64,000 nucleotides of DNA from Cladobotryum mycophilum (Eukaryota > Ascomycota > Sordariomycetes > Hypocreales > Hypocreaceae), in the NCBI GenBank assembly GCA_036429605.1, contig JAVFKD010000002.1, forward strand, positions 1-64,000, read 5' to 3'. Under the pieces are notes generated by a model. It saw nothing but the letters and a program-made list of their open reading frames with translations. It had not been told where the DNA came from and made no database searches. Made by a program: the position numbers and the translations under genes. Within the stretch, counting starts at the first letter, position 1; the number at the start of each line of letters is the position of its first letter. Below, in pieces: positions 55,062 through 64,000 of the stretch.

Positions 55062-56945
55062 ACGTAATCCATAAGCGAGTGGTACACACAAGCGAGTGGT
55101 ACACCCTTAATAGCCATATCTACCTCTATCACTATACATTAAATTCCTCTACCATCTATTATGGCAACACTTTCAAATGAGAATAGGATCTCTCTTGCCC
55201 TTCAATCTCTTCAAAAAGACCCAAATTTAAGTCTTAGAGCTGTAGCAAAAATCTACAATGTTAGTTGTATGACTCTTAGTCGGCGTCGCGCTGGTACACC
55301 ATCAAGATGCGATACAAGAGCCAATTCAATGAATCTTACAAAATCAGAAGAAGAGGCTATAGTTGAGCATATAATTGATCTATCTGCAAGATCATTTCCT
55401 CCTAGATTGCGTGGTGTTGAAGAAATGGCCAATCATCTACTGCGCGTACGCGACGCGCCACCAGTTGGCAAAAACTGGGCATCAAACTTCGTTAAACGCC
55501 AGCCAAAGCTCCGTACACGCTGGGCTCGCAAATACGACTATCAAAGAGCTCAATGTGAAGATCCAAAGCTTATAAGCAATTGGTTTGCACTTGTACGGAA
55601 TATAAAGGCCAAATATAGGGTCCTTGATGATGATCTCTATAACTTTGATGAGACTGGCTTCATGATGGGTATTATCTTTCCAGGCATGGTGGTTACGACT
55701 TCAGAAGGCCTTAAAAAGACGAAATTATCCCAGCCTGGCAATCGGGAGTGGGCAACTGTAATCCAAGGCGTCAATGCAATGGGCTGGGCAATACCACCAC
55801 TCATTATCCTTGCTGCACAATACCATCTTGAGAATTGGTATCGAGAGTGTAATCTTCCAGCAGATTGGCGTATTGCAACAACAGAGAATGGCTGGACTAC
55901 CAATGAGGTTGGCTTAGATTGGATTAAGCATTTTGATCGTCATACAGCTTCTCGTACAAAAGGGATCTATCGAATGCTTATCCTTGATGGCCACGAGAGC
56001 CACCACTCAACGGCATTTGAGCTCTATTGCAAGGAGCATAAGATTATTACAGTCTGTATGCCTCCGCATTCCTCGCATATCCTTCAGCCATTGGATGTTG
56101 GTTGTTTTGGGCCATTGAAGCAGGCATACGGTCGGCAAATTGAGAAGTTAATGCGTATGCATATTACGCACATCAGCAAGGTTGACTTCCTCTGTGCTTT
56201 TCATACGACATTCTTTGCTACAATCAACGAGAAGAATATTACAGGAGGTTTTTCAGGAGCTGGTCTATTACCATTTAATCCACAGAGGGTTCTTTCGATG
56301 CTTGATATAGAATTACGAACATTAACACCTCCAAAAACGCTGCCTAAGCCCGTACAGCCTTGGGTCTCAAAAACACCAAAAAACGCACACGAGGCTAACT
56401 CACAGTCAGAGCATATAAAGAATTGTATTGCCGCTCATCAAGATAGCTCTCCAACTTCAATGTTAAATGCGATTGACCAATTTACAAAGGGAGCAACGGC
56501 AATTATGCATCAAGTGGCATTTTTACGCGAAGAGGTCTCTGAACTTCGTGCAGCAAATGAGGCATTAAGCAAGCGCCGCAGAGCAAAAAAACTCGCATAC
56601 GACTTGGAGGCACATTTACTATTCAAGAAGGAATAGATCAATTGGATCAAAGGGATATAAATGAGCAACTAGAGCAAGAGAGACGGCAAGGAGGGTCTGC
56701 TCGTACGAAAGCTCCGCGCTGTAGCAAGTGCAGCAAGACTGGCCATAATATACGAACCTGTAAAGAAATTTAAGAAGGTAAGAAAGGTACATCTTTATCT
56801 AATACTATTATAATAATTATTTAATATATTTTTAATAGAAGGGCGTAGAAAAAAGCTACGAAGAGTTGGTTTTATTTTCTTCTAAATGGTGTACTAGGTG
56901 GGGTGCACCACTCGCTTGTGTGTACCACTCGCTTATGGATTACGT
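55062..56945 (+). mobile_element. Pogo/Fot1-type DNA transposon, young copy (copy C)
   Basis: The element is 1884 bp with TA at 55060-55061 and 56946-56947. The 45-bp terminal inverted repeats (55062-55106 and 56901-56945) differ at one position. Each contains two AAGCGAGTGGTACAC boxes, probable transposase binding sites. There is no RIP signature although flanking DNA on both sides is strongly RIP-like, so it arrived after the last RIP episode or at copy number one. The terminal repeat differs from copies A and B (GTAATCC versus GTATTCC; GTGGTAC versus GTGTGCC), indicating a separate subfamily. Confidence 0.93.
55161..56636 (+). CDS. Pogo/Fot1-family DDE transposase (CENP-B-like)
   Basis: The protein has 491 aa. 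Residues about 10-55 form a psq-type helix-turn-helix (LSLRAVAKIYNVSCMTLSRR). A CENP-B-type DNA-binding domain follows to about 130 (LLRVRDAPPVGKNWASNFVKR). The DDE_1 catalytic core has NFDETGF near 158, LILDGHESHHS near 276 and PHSSHILQPLDVGCFGPLK near 300, giving an Asp triad. A short coiled coil lies at the end. The frame leaves the family consensus at the A7 run 56585-56591. In the next frame the expected C-terminus continues to a stop at 56771-56773, with a zinc knuckle CSKCSKTGHNIRTC. One extra A gives 537 aa. The loss may be an undercalled run, a true mutation, or a -1 slippery site (A AAA AAA). The core is intact. Confidence 0.9.
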   Translation: MATLSNENRISLALQSLQKDPNLSLRAVAKIYNVSCMTLSRRRAGTPSRCDTRANSMNLTKSEEEAIVEHIIDLSARSFPPRLRGVEEMANHLLRVRDAPPVGKNWASNFVKRQPKLRTRWARKYDYQRAQCEDPKLISNWFALVRNIKAKYRVLDDDLYNFDETGFMMGIIFPGMVVTTSEGLKKTKLSQPGNREWATVIQGVNAMGWAIPPLIILAAQYHLENWYRECNLPADWRIATTENGWTTNEVGLDWIKHFDRHTASRTKGIYRMLILDGHESHHSTAFELYCKEHKIITVCMPPHSSHILQPLDVGCFGPLKQAYGRQIEKLMRMHITHISKVDFLCAFHTTFFATINEKNITGGFSGAGLLPFNPQRVLSMLDIELRTLTPPKTLPKPVQPWVSKTPKNAHEANSQSEHIKNCIAAHQDSSPTSMLNAIDQFTKGATAIMHQVAFLREEVSELRAANEALSKRRRAKKLAYDLEAHLLFKKE

Positions 56946-56947
56946 TA

Positions 56948-57306
56948 ATATTTAAGACCTAAAGGTAAGGGGTCCTGTAGATGTAAGAGTGAAGTTAACA
57001 TTAAACATAGAGCCACAGCTGCTTCGGCGCTATTACAGCGCCCTCTATTTCATGTGTTAAAGCTTCTAGTTAATCATAACATGAGTATCCTGAATTCTTC
57101 GCACATCTCTCTTAATCCATTAATAATAATTAAAGGAGTAGTAACAGTGAATCCATTTAAACCCCCTTTTATATATTCCTTTTATTATAAATAAATCCTT
57201 TCTTTTTCTAAAATAAACCCATAAATTACATGGCAATATATAAGTTGCTTCTTTATTACTTAATAAGATATTAAAAAAACACTTATTAACAAGTTATTAA
57301 ATATGA
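56948..57306. other. Gene-free spacer
   Basis: Normal to AT-rich sequence downstream of the HET gene's stop; no gene or RNA is recognised. RIP-like TA-richness ends about here. Confidence 0.4.
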
Positions 57307-59631
57307 CTATACTATTACAACTAGCTCCCAGCGTCTGTGTGGAAGAGTCTTCCACAGACTTAGAGATATAGAAGTGGATTTATATCCTGCGCGAACCTTC
57401 AGTCCGTTTCTATGTACAATAGGCCAGCAACGTATTCGGTACTGAGGGTCAGGATTCCGCGTTGTCATTTGCCTCTTTCCGGCGTATACTGCCACAAGGT
57501 CAATCTCTGTTAAATTTAGGTCATTGCTCAGTTTGACTTGATCTGGGTTGACCTTATACATATGCTGGTCAACTAAGATACTAAATGGACTTGTGTCGCT
57601 GAATGAACGCAGTTGGTAATCGCTAAGGGTGCCTTTAGCGTCTGCAGGGTTATATTTAACACTTACAACCTCGGTATAGAAAATCAGCATCCTGCACCGA
57701 AGTGACGAATCGGTTTGTGCCCATTGCGGTAAAAGGGCTGTGATAATTGGCTGTGTTAACTCAATATCTGCAGAGTCTTTGTTTCCATTTGCGAAAAGGG
57801 GTTTAATAGAACCAACATTGACTGCCCGTCGATCGCATACTTCAACAGAGCACAAATCTCCAGCCTCGTCAAAGACATAGAAAGCTGGGGAACATGGGTG
57901 TTTCTCATCGCCGAAACAGTCCATTAGACCATTGCCGTCTGGGACCTCAGACCATGACATCCAAGACCAACTTGGGAAGCCACACTGTATGACAGCGCCG
58001 TTTGGCTGCCTGAATATGTGATGGCCTTGACGTATTCGTCTTCCCTCGTAGCATTGCCATTCCCACATTAGACAAGTTGCAAATGAGCCATGAGGGACTC
58101 CCCATGAGAACTTTTGGCCTCCCCATTTTCGATGCAGATAATTCTGGATACCAGTATAAGAGCGAGACACGTCGTTTTCCAGCGTTAGCTGTCTTTTAGC
58201 AAAGGATTTGGCCAAGTGGCTATATTCCAGGGTGCTAAACTGTTCGTCAAAGCGTATCTCATTAAACATGATATTCACAGACAAGTCAATATTTTCAACC
58301 GTATCCTCGCTCAGGAGTCCCTCTCGACAACTCCAGTATACTTGCTCTGAAGTGAAAAAGAGCTTGCGCCTTGAAACCAGTCCCTCCTGGAACGTCCATG
58401 CTCGTTGTGCCCAAGGCGTTTCCCTTATCCACTCTGGCTCCTCGAAGTGGGTTTGTATTCGGAATTGCTTCGAGTCAACCGATTCGATGAATTGCACACC
58501 CCTAATATGCATCTCATGCTGCTCAATATTCCGAGTGCCGTCTCGCACTCCTGCAATACCTGCATGAGCGTTCTGACCAATAGCTGCGATAATCGTCACC
58601 ACAGTTCCTGCATAGATGACGTCCATTTTATCAATGACCCCAATCTTATCCATTTCATCATCCTGAATAATACAGAGACTGTCAACCCAGAGGTAATCAA
58701 TGTTCAAGGCTTGGCACACTAGCAAGGCATCTTGGATAGTCTTTGGTGGAGGATGTTGTTCGAGAGATCCGGGCATTTGCAAATCGCTTTGGTTGTCCCT
58801 TTTCAGGGTCAAAAACTGTTGAGAGCCCCAAACATAACTGAGTGCGGCATACTCAGGGATTATACCATTTGAAAATTGCACAATACAGGCGTTGCGCACA
58901 TCCACAAGTCGCAGGCTCGAAAGGCCACTCACACCGAAACGTTCGCCACAATAAGGATGTTCATGATCGCACTCCCTCATCCAAGACTTTACAGTCGCAA
59001 AGTCAATAGTAAGTGGTCGGCGACGACCCATCGCTTTATCAAGACATGCCACCAAGGGCTCCCTTTTGGCTTCAGCCTCGTCGTCTGGCACGGTGCTCCA
59101 GCAACCGGGGGGTGCATATGTTAGATAGCCATCACTGTGGGAAGTGGAATCTTGTGTGAGGTTATTAACGGGTACCCGGCCACCTGAATTTGCACGCTGA
59201 AAGACCAGGCGAGTCCATCTTATCGGTGTTGAGATGGTGATCGAGAATATTGTCCGAACTTGACGACCTTCGTGCCCAAAACACCAGTTCTTAATTTCTT
59301 CGCGTGCTCTAATGGTAATGGAGACACTCGCCTTCTCAAACTCCTTCTCTGTGAAAGGCGTCTGGATACTAGTGTTATTTTTATGGTTATATTCTGATTG
59401 ATATTCCAGTCGATATCGACTAATAGTGAGAAGCTCTTTGCAGAAACTGCATGTCCCAGCTTGACTCCGTAGTTGCGGGATTTTGATTGCAGGCTGTTCG
59501 TTTCCGGAACGGTGTAAAACCGGTAATCTCGCGCTTGTCCCAACTATCTCAAAGTCGATCTCGTCACACCAGTGCATAATGATTGATGCCAATTGCTTAA
59601 CGTGCCCAGTTAATATTAAAGGTGTTATCAT
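57307..59631 (-). CDS. HET-domain protein (heterokaryon incompatibility type)
   Basis: ATG at 59631-59629, 774 aa, intronless as read. The HET domain spans about residues 262-415: YAALSYVWGSQQFLTL at its start, TIQDALLVCQALNIDYLWVD, SLCIIQDD, and the closing WAQRAWTFQEGLVSRRKLFF, then VYWSCREG. The roughly 250-residue N-terminal region has a CSFCKELL motif and no recognised fold. The C-terminal region has FPSWSWMSW, common in this family. HET proteins act in allorecognition and can trigger programmed cell death on contact with a non-self partner; here no partner gene (NLR, prion-like or other) is adjacent. The coding composition is normal with no RIP. Upstream is a 347-bp region shared with the divergent deaminase. 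Confidence 0.9.
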   Translation of the reverse strand: MITPLILTGHVKQLASIIMHWCDEIDFEIVGTSARLPVLHRSGNEQPAIKIPQLRSQAGTCSFCKELLTISRYRLEYQSEYNHKNNTSIQTPFTEKEFEKASVSITIRAREEIKNWCFGHEGRQVRTIFSITISTPIRWTRLVFQRANSGGRVPVNNLTQDSTSHSDGYLTYAPPGCWSTVPDDEAEAKREPLVACLDKAMGRRRPLTIDFATVKSWMRECDHEHPYCGERFGVSGLSSLRLVDVRNACIVQFSNGIIPEYAALSYVWGSQQFLTLKRDNQSDLQMPGSLEQHPPPKTIQDALLVCQALNIDYLWVDSLCIIQDDEMDKIGVIDKMDVIYAGTVVTIIAAIGQNAHAGIAGVRDGTRNIEQHEMHIRGVQFIESVDSKQFRIQTHFEEPEWIRETPWAQRAWTFQEGLVSRRKLFFTSEQVYWSCREGLLSEDTVENIDLSVNIMFNEIRFDEQFSTLEYSHLAKSFAKRQLTLENDVSRSYTGIQNYLHRKWGGQKFSWGVPHGSFATCLMWEWQCYEGRRIRQGHHIFRQPNGAVIQCGFPSWSWMSWSEVPDGNGLMDCFGDEKHPCSPAFYVFDEAGDLCSVEVCDRRAVNVGSIKPLFANGNKDSADIELTQPIITALLPQWAQTDSSLRCRMLIFYTEVVSVKYNPADAKGTLSDYQLRSFSDTSPFSILVDQHMYKVNPDQVKLSNDLNLTEIDLVAVYAGKRQMTTRNPDPQYRIRCWPIVHRNGLKVRAGYKSTSISLSLWKTLPHRRWELVVIV

Positions 59632-59978
59632 TGTGTGTGCTGCGTTAATGAATATATATACTTACAATGTTAAATGAGACTGAAATGTATTATAATTGGA
59701 TGACTTAATAATATATGCTCATAATTAGCGCCTGAATGAGAGGTAAGGGCAAATGTCTAGTTTAACATGTTCAGTGTCTTTCTAGTAGTTGCAGTAAAAC
59801 TTCTTCAACTTTGGCTTATTTTGCAAGAGTAGTGAACCTCGCGATGCGTCAGCACACACGTGATTATCCGTGTTTCGGTGAACAGCGATTGTAACGGACC
59901 TTTAAAAATGCTTGCTTTACTCTGTTCAATTTAACCAGCTATTTTACCACTAGGCATCAAGACACCACGTTAACTCAA
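59632..59978. promoter_or_regulatory. Divergent promoter region between HET and deaminase genes
   Basis: 347 bp separates two divergent ATGs. It is AT-rich on the HET side. No specific operator could be assigned. Shared regulation is possible. Confidence 0.4.
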
Positions 59979-60497
59979 ATGGCACAGCCTCAGGACCTAC
60001 CCCATCTACGGGTTGCCGTGTCCCTTGCACGCGAGGCTCTTGAAGCAGGAGACTCGCCATTTGGCTCAGTGCTCGTCAACACCCAAGGAACAGTGCTCAA
60101 GACAGATCGCAATCGCACTATTACAGGCAAGAACGGCGACTTTCAGGCTGACGCGACTCTACACCCAGAGTTTACTTTGGCTCAGTGGGCGCAGTTGAAT
60201 CTCACCAAAGAAGAACGAGCCACCTCTACAGTGTACACTTCCGGAGAACATTGTGTCATGTGCGCGGCTGCACATGCATACGTTGGACTGGGTCGGATCG
60301 TGTACGTGTCTTCTACGGCGCAGTACAATGAGTGGATGGCCGCGGCTGGCGTTGAATCAGGGGCTGTCGCACCGCTTCCCATTAGCCAAATTGCGCCTCA
60401 CGTTCAAGTTCAAGGCCCAGTCCCAGGGCTGGATCTCGAGGTCAAGGAGTTGCATCGTCAGCGGTGGCTCCGTACAAAATCCGGCATGCAAAATTAA
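59979..60497 (+). CDS. Cytidine/deoxycytidylate-deaminase-fold protein (nucleoside deaminase-like)
   Basis: The protein has 172 aa. N-terminal VAVSLAREALEAGDSPFGSV is the family start. The zinc-binding/catalytic pair is LHPEF (H62, E64), where most members have HAE, and EHCVMC (C92, C95), where most have PCxMC. AHAYVGLGRIVY follows. The HPE/EHCxMC variant is a known subgroup of the COG0590-type deaminases. These hydrolytically remove an amino group from a purine or pyrimidine base or nucleoside; guanine, cytosine or a modified base are possible substrates, not decided by sequence. It is tail-to-tail with the FAD monooxygenase (123 bp apart) and head-to-head with the HET gene. Intronless. Confidence 0.82.
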   Translation: MAQPQDLPHLRVAVSLAREALEAGDSPFGSVLVNTQGTVLKTDRNRTITGKNGDFQADATLHPEFTLAQWAQLNLTKEERATSTVYTSGEHCVMCAAAHAYVGLGRIVYVSSTAQYNEWMAAAGVESGAVAPLPISQIAPHVQVQGPVPGLDLEVKELHRQRWLRTKSGMQN

Positions 60498-60620
60498 TGT
60501 AGACATTTGACTTTGAGCACAATTGTCAGAATCTATTTCCTATCACGTCTCATACACCCACCGATGGCGTGCTGATGCTTCCCCGCACTTGATGATAAAT
60601 CACTCTCTCCCTTCCAGTCA

Positions 60621-61796
60621 TCACACTACAGGGGTTGTCTCTTCGTCAATGGTAATGCCAAAAATGCCCACAGCAGTAGAATAGCTCTCATGAACAGCCC
60701 TGCTGGCATATACTCTCATGCCCGCCTCATAAGCAGCTGTGACACCCGGCTTGTAGCCACCAGCCTCGCGCAACAATTTGCCAAGCAAAGCAGAATCCTG
60801 AACTGCAGTATTGGCGCCAATTCCTCCGGCTGGTGTCATTGAATGAGCGGCATCGCCGATGACTGTTACGCGTGGCTCATTGGGCCATTCCGGCACACCT
60901 GATGGTGTTGAACATGTAATCTTCCAAAAAGCAGCTTCTGCTTCGTTCATCTCTTCGAAAAGAGGTTTGAAGCGCGGGTGCCAATCTTTCGCGATTGACT
61001 TGGCAATGTCTGCAGCTTGCTTACCCACGATGCTGTAATCGTCATTGGGGACCTGAATTACGCCTGGCTGCCCGCCCATAGTCCATCCAAACTCAATGTT
61101 GGGGTCGTTCATTTGACCAGAGCGGACATTCGTAATGATAAAAACATCGCCGTTTGGTCGTGAGTTGTCTCTCATCCTAAAGACACCCTCCCCTAGGCCC
61201 TTGAATGCCGTAGTTGGTGCCTGGCCGTGAATGCCTCTGGCGCCTGTGTCGTAGACCTTGATCCTGCCACCAGAGACTTGCTTTGCTATTTTGGAGTATA
61301 TACCCTCACCGCCGATAAGCATTGATCCTTCGACCGACTTGCTTCCATCAGCAAATACTGCAATAACGCCATCATCGGTCAATTCGTAGCCTGTGACTTG
61401 CTTGCCCCATTCGATGTGCTCTTCGGAACCCCCTGCAAAGATCTTGCGCATATCTCCCCGTGCGATGCCGACAATTTTGCCGTCTCGGGATGACAAACTT
61501 TCGGGGACAATGTGCTCAGTCTCTTCTCCACTCACAGCGTCGATCGCAGTGAAGCCACTGCCGCCTGTTTTGCCGCAAGTATTCCAAAACCGCTGCCATG
61601 TCTCAGAATCAAGCACAGATTCAATTGCGTCAAGACCTTCTGACGATAAGCGCAGTCGATACCCTTGGGCACGGAATCTAAAGGACGCATCACGCTCAAA
61701 GATTTTGTAAGGAATCTTGGACAGCCGCAGGGATTGGGCCAGGAGCAGTGATGCAAGACCGCCGCCTGAAATGAGGATGGGTTTGCTGGTTGACAT
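60621..61796 (-). CDS. FAD-dependent monooxygenase (salicylate-hydroxylase/TetX-like)
   Basis: Start chosen at ATG 61796-61794 (MSTSKPILISGGGLASLL), although the frame is open to ATG 61991; the upstream 65 residues are hydrophobic and unlike the family. 391 aa. The Rossmann fold begins with ISGGGLASLLLAQSL (residues 9-23, GxGxxG variant) followed by KIFERD. There is a mid-protein LIGGEGIYSK (DG-type position) and the second FAD motif VIGDAAHSMTPAGGIGANTA at about 315-335. Group A flavin monooxygenases use NAD(P)H and O2 to hydroxylate aromatic rings; the substrate is unknown. Together with the adjacent deaminase it might serve a catabolic or small secondary-metabolite task, but no core biosynthetic gene is present. 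Confidence 0.88.
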   Translation of the reverse strand: MSTSKPILISGGGLASLLLAQSLRLSKIPYKIFERDASFRFRAQGYRLRLSSEGLDAIESVLDSETWQRFWNTCGKTGGSGFTAIDAVSGEETEHIVPESLSSRDGKIVGIARGDMRKIFAGGSEEHIEWGKQVTGYELTDDGVIAVFADGSKSVEGSMLIGGEGIYSKIAKQVSGGRIKVYDTGARGIHGQAPTTAFKGLGEGVFRMRDNSRPNGDVFIITNVRSGQMNDPNIEFGWTMGGQPGVIQVPNDDYSIVGKQAADIAKSIAKDWHPRFKPLFEEMNEAEAAFWKITCSTPSGVPEWPNEPRVTVIGDAAHSMTPAGGIGANTAVQDSALLGKLLREAGGYKPGVTAAYEAGMRVYASRAVHESYSTAVGIFGITIDEETTPVV

Positions 61797-62091
61797 TGTA
61801 TTTGACCTTGAATGAAACCTATGATGTACAATAGAGAATAAGAGTGATGCTAATAAATACAGCAATGCATTGTGTTTATATAAGCTCTGTATTAGGTAGA
61901 TAAAACAACATATCTCACTTGAGTCAATGTGGAGCACAATAAGCCAGGCATATCCCAAGATTTCAAAGCATTCATTGTCAGAAAGAGTCATGATGCTGTT
62001 GGAGTGTAGTGGCGGTAACTAGCTCTTGATCACCAAAGCATTACAAGTACTTACAAAAGCGCTCGAGATGAATGAGGTAATTGATTACAAA

Positions 62092-62450
62092 TTAGCCTCC
62101 ATGGGTGGTCATTAAATTCGCGGGCTTGCAATCTCGGGGGGTTCGTGCCATCTTGGATACAGTTGGCGCTTGTAGTACAGACAGATATCCTTTCGAAGTC
62201 TTCAATGCAAGTGACCTAGCGTAATCTACAGATGCAAACCTCTGGCGGCATAATTCGGTAATCATTAGAGCTCTCGGGGCATCTGAGTTGTAGAGAAGAT
62301 GGAATAGTATTATGCTAGCCTTGTAAGGTGGTCAGCACACGCTGCCCTTCTAAGTCGCAACATCAGTGGTAGTCTTAATGCGCTCGATGTCAGGGAGAAA
62401 ATATCCAATACCTTGTAGTCGCACCTTGGGCTGAGAATGTGGTTTAAAAG
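62092..62450 (-). pseudogene. Unrecognised gene relic with two in-frame stops
   Basis: A minus-strand frame of about 118 codons has coding-like composition (QGIGYFLPDIERIKTTTDVA, then SIILFHLLYNSDAPRALM and RSLALKTSKGYLSVLQAP) and ends at TAA (62094-62092). It is interrupted by TAG, plausibly from CAG, and TGA, plausibly from TGG, around 62340-62355. I do not recognise the family. Confidence 0.35.
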
Positions 62451-62865
62451 TTACATAAGTTACGAGTCTTTACTAAGAATGTCTGGGAATGCTCACACTT
62501 CTTCATGCTGAATGTCAAGAATGGTAAATCGTCAAGTTGTTGTGGATTAAACCAACTGCGCAGCGGGAGAATTAAGAATGGCTAGACTGCCATCTGAACA
62601 TGCACGCATTGACCATTCCAACCCCGTGTCTTCCACCTTGCACAAGCAGCAGAATCGTATGTGCTGAGCTCTTCGCATACCCCCTTCGTCGTATGCAGGT
62701 TAATTCCCAACCCCAGTCACAATGGCATTCTCCGGACAGAATTGGAAGGGCGCTAACTCCTATCCTAAAAATTCGCCTGCATGGGAATTAGTGTAAGATC
62801 GCATTCAGAGAACCAAGTGGCACGACCTATGTGTGTGCGCTTCTAAGCTGAATGATAACATTTAG

Positions 62866-63473
62866 TGCAACCTGGTTCCTGAGATCACAAATGGTCTTCA
62901 TCACTTAGTTCGTTTGTTAGAGTTTGAGAATAAGACTCGATGGGTAGTGCGGATTCAGATGACCGAGTCAACAAAAGACTCAGCGGCAAAATTACAAAAC
63001 GAGGTGGATACCATGAGGCTCATCAGAGACCAAACGAATGTACCGGTGTCAAAAGTATTTGCGTTCAAGGTTAATGACAAAAATGACAAAAATCCCATTG
63101 GCACCGCATTCATTTTGATGGAATTTTTATCGGAATCATTGATTGGGAAGGCTCGTGTACACTGCCTTGGGAGTTGCTTAACTTCCCGCTATTCCTGGAG
63201 ACTGCACCTGTCCTAATGGACGCACCATGGAATTATGATAGCAACGGACAGCCGCTTGATAGAGACACAATACTAAGGTGGAAGGAAAGAAGTAAATATG
63301 TGCAGATGGCGGCACAGTTTGAGATTTCTGAACAAACTGACGCCAAACTTTCCGGGGCCCTTGCGGACGAGACGATTCAGAATCTGGCTTATGCAGTAAG
63401 AGTTTATACCAATCCTAGGAAATTGGGTTTGTATCACAAGGGTTTAGACCAATATCAGGATGTCTGGCCATGA
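62866..63473 (+). pseudogene. Aminoglycoside-phosphotransferase-like (APH) kinase, internally deleted
   Basis: The N-lobe piece (about 62866-63128) reads GLHHLVRLLEFENKTRWVVR, NEVDTMRLIRDQTNVPVSKVFAF and GTAFILMEF. It is followed directly by the C-lobe piece (63133-63473) GIIDWEGSCTLPWELLNFPL and LGLYHKGLDQY. The family normally has about 150 residues between these, including the catalytic HGDxxxxN loop; they are missing. The two parts are out of frame by one base at a T5 run (63124-63128). A TAG lies just 5' of 62866, and no ATG is in frame. Fungal APH-fold proteins of this type have unknown substrates. Non-functional as read. Confidence 0.75.
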
Positions 63474-64000
63474 CCTTTTAACCCAACTCTATAATAGGTA
63501 CTATGGTTTTCTCACTGGACTTTTGCGATATAATTGGTAGATAGTGTACCGACTTTGGTGTCCAGGCTAATTGTCAACATTGATGAAGACGAACGAATCC
63601 AATGTGCCACTTTATCCTCATGAGCGATATTTGCCTCGTCAAGCTTAGTGAGCGCCCGCCCGGTATACGATTTGGTATCCATGGTAGACATAATGAACAG
63701 AGCTCTATATCTCGTGAGAAATTTACCCTACCCACAAGAATCTAATTTAATCCTCTTCCTGCAGTATACGCAGGTAGTCGATGCGGCTCATGCCCCGAGC
63801 ATCCGTTACTGCCACGATATGTTGTGAGTGGGGCGTCGGCGCATAATATTAGTCAGGCTGGAGAATATCAGTCAGTATTCTTGTTGTCTATAGTCACACA
63901 TCCACACAACAGCTGAGCTGAAGAGAATAGTGCTAGTAAATATTTACCTGTAACTAACACCGTTCTCCATGGATGTTTTTTGCCTGAGAGTTGACTGCCA
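63474..64000. other. Terminal spacer
   Basis: Normal composition, no gene, RNA or repeat recognised up to the window end. Confidence 0.4.

Noticed and set aside
57307..61796. Secondary-metabolite gene cluster
   Set aside because: Only one tailoring-type enzyme is present; there is no polyketide synthase, NRPS, terpene cyclase or cluster regulator.
61797..61991. Extended N-terminus of the FAD monooxygenase from ATG 61991
   Set aside because: The extra 65 residues are hydrophobic and precede the normal family start MSTSKPILISGGG.

Overview
The window is a left chromosome end of a filamentous ascomycete (Pezizomycotina; Sordariomycetes, perhaps Hypocreales, is an inference). Base 1 starts in C-rich CCCTAA-type telomere repeats. 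Spliced genes carry introns of about 50 nt with fungal splice sites. The rest is typical fungal accessory DNA: telomere-linked RecQ helicases, Tad-type LINEs, copia elements, pogo/Fot1 transposons, a HET-domain gene, and long TA-rich tracts in which transposon CAG, CAA and TGG codons have become stops. That last pattern is the footprint of repeat-induced point mutation (RIP).

Layout. (1) 1-9.5 kb: telomere, pyrimidine-rich subtelomere, a shrunken telomere-linked helicase (TLH) relic, a 0.9 kb quasi-periodic repeat, then a near full-length TLH gene read toward the telomere. (2) 9.5-15.7 kb: an LTR-like fragment, a TTGGG minisatellite, and an intact 1204-aa non-LTR retrotransposon protein with a restriction-like endonuclease (CRE/R2/MoTeR-like organisation). 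(3) 15.7-21.5 kb: RIP-mutated DNA enclosing a clean two-exon J-domain gene and a dead pogo element. (4) 21.5-30.1 kb: normal-composition DNA with gene remnants, a broken rhodopsin-like membrane protein gene, a six-exon Dal5-like MFS transporter, an MFS relic, and an intronless gene whose product looks like a TLC domain fused to a bacterial-type LGT domain. (5) 30.1-57.3 kb: transposon graveyard with solo LTRs, a 17.7 kb nested copia element holding two inverted 5.75 kb Tad-like LINEs, a second dead pogo copy, and a young, apparently RIP-free pogo copy. (6) 57.3-64 kb: HET-domain gene, nucleoside-deaminase-like gene, FAD monooxygenase, and two gene relics.

Main points. The TLC-LGT fusion is the best candidate for something undescribed. 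The two LINEs have exchanged target-site duplications, so the segment between them was inverted by recombination. The proximal TLH gene is broken only at seven C runs, each one base short; adding one C at each gives a single 1587-codon frame, which suggests consensus errors rather than decay. Few genes here form a pathway. The closest thing to a functional group is the HET, deaminase and FAD-monooxygenase trio at 57-62 kb, of which HET and the deaminase share a 347-bp divergent promoter.
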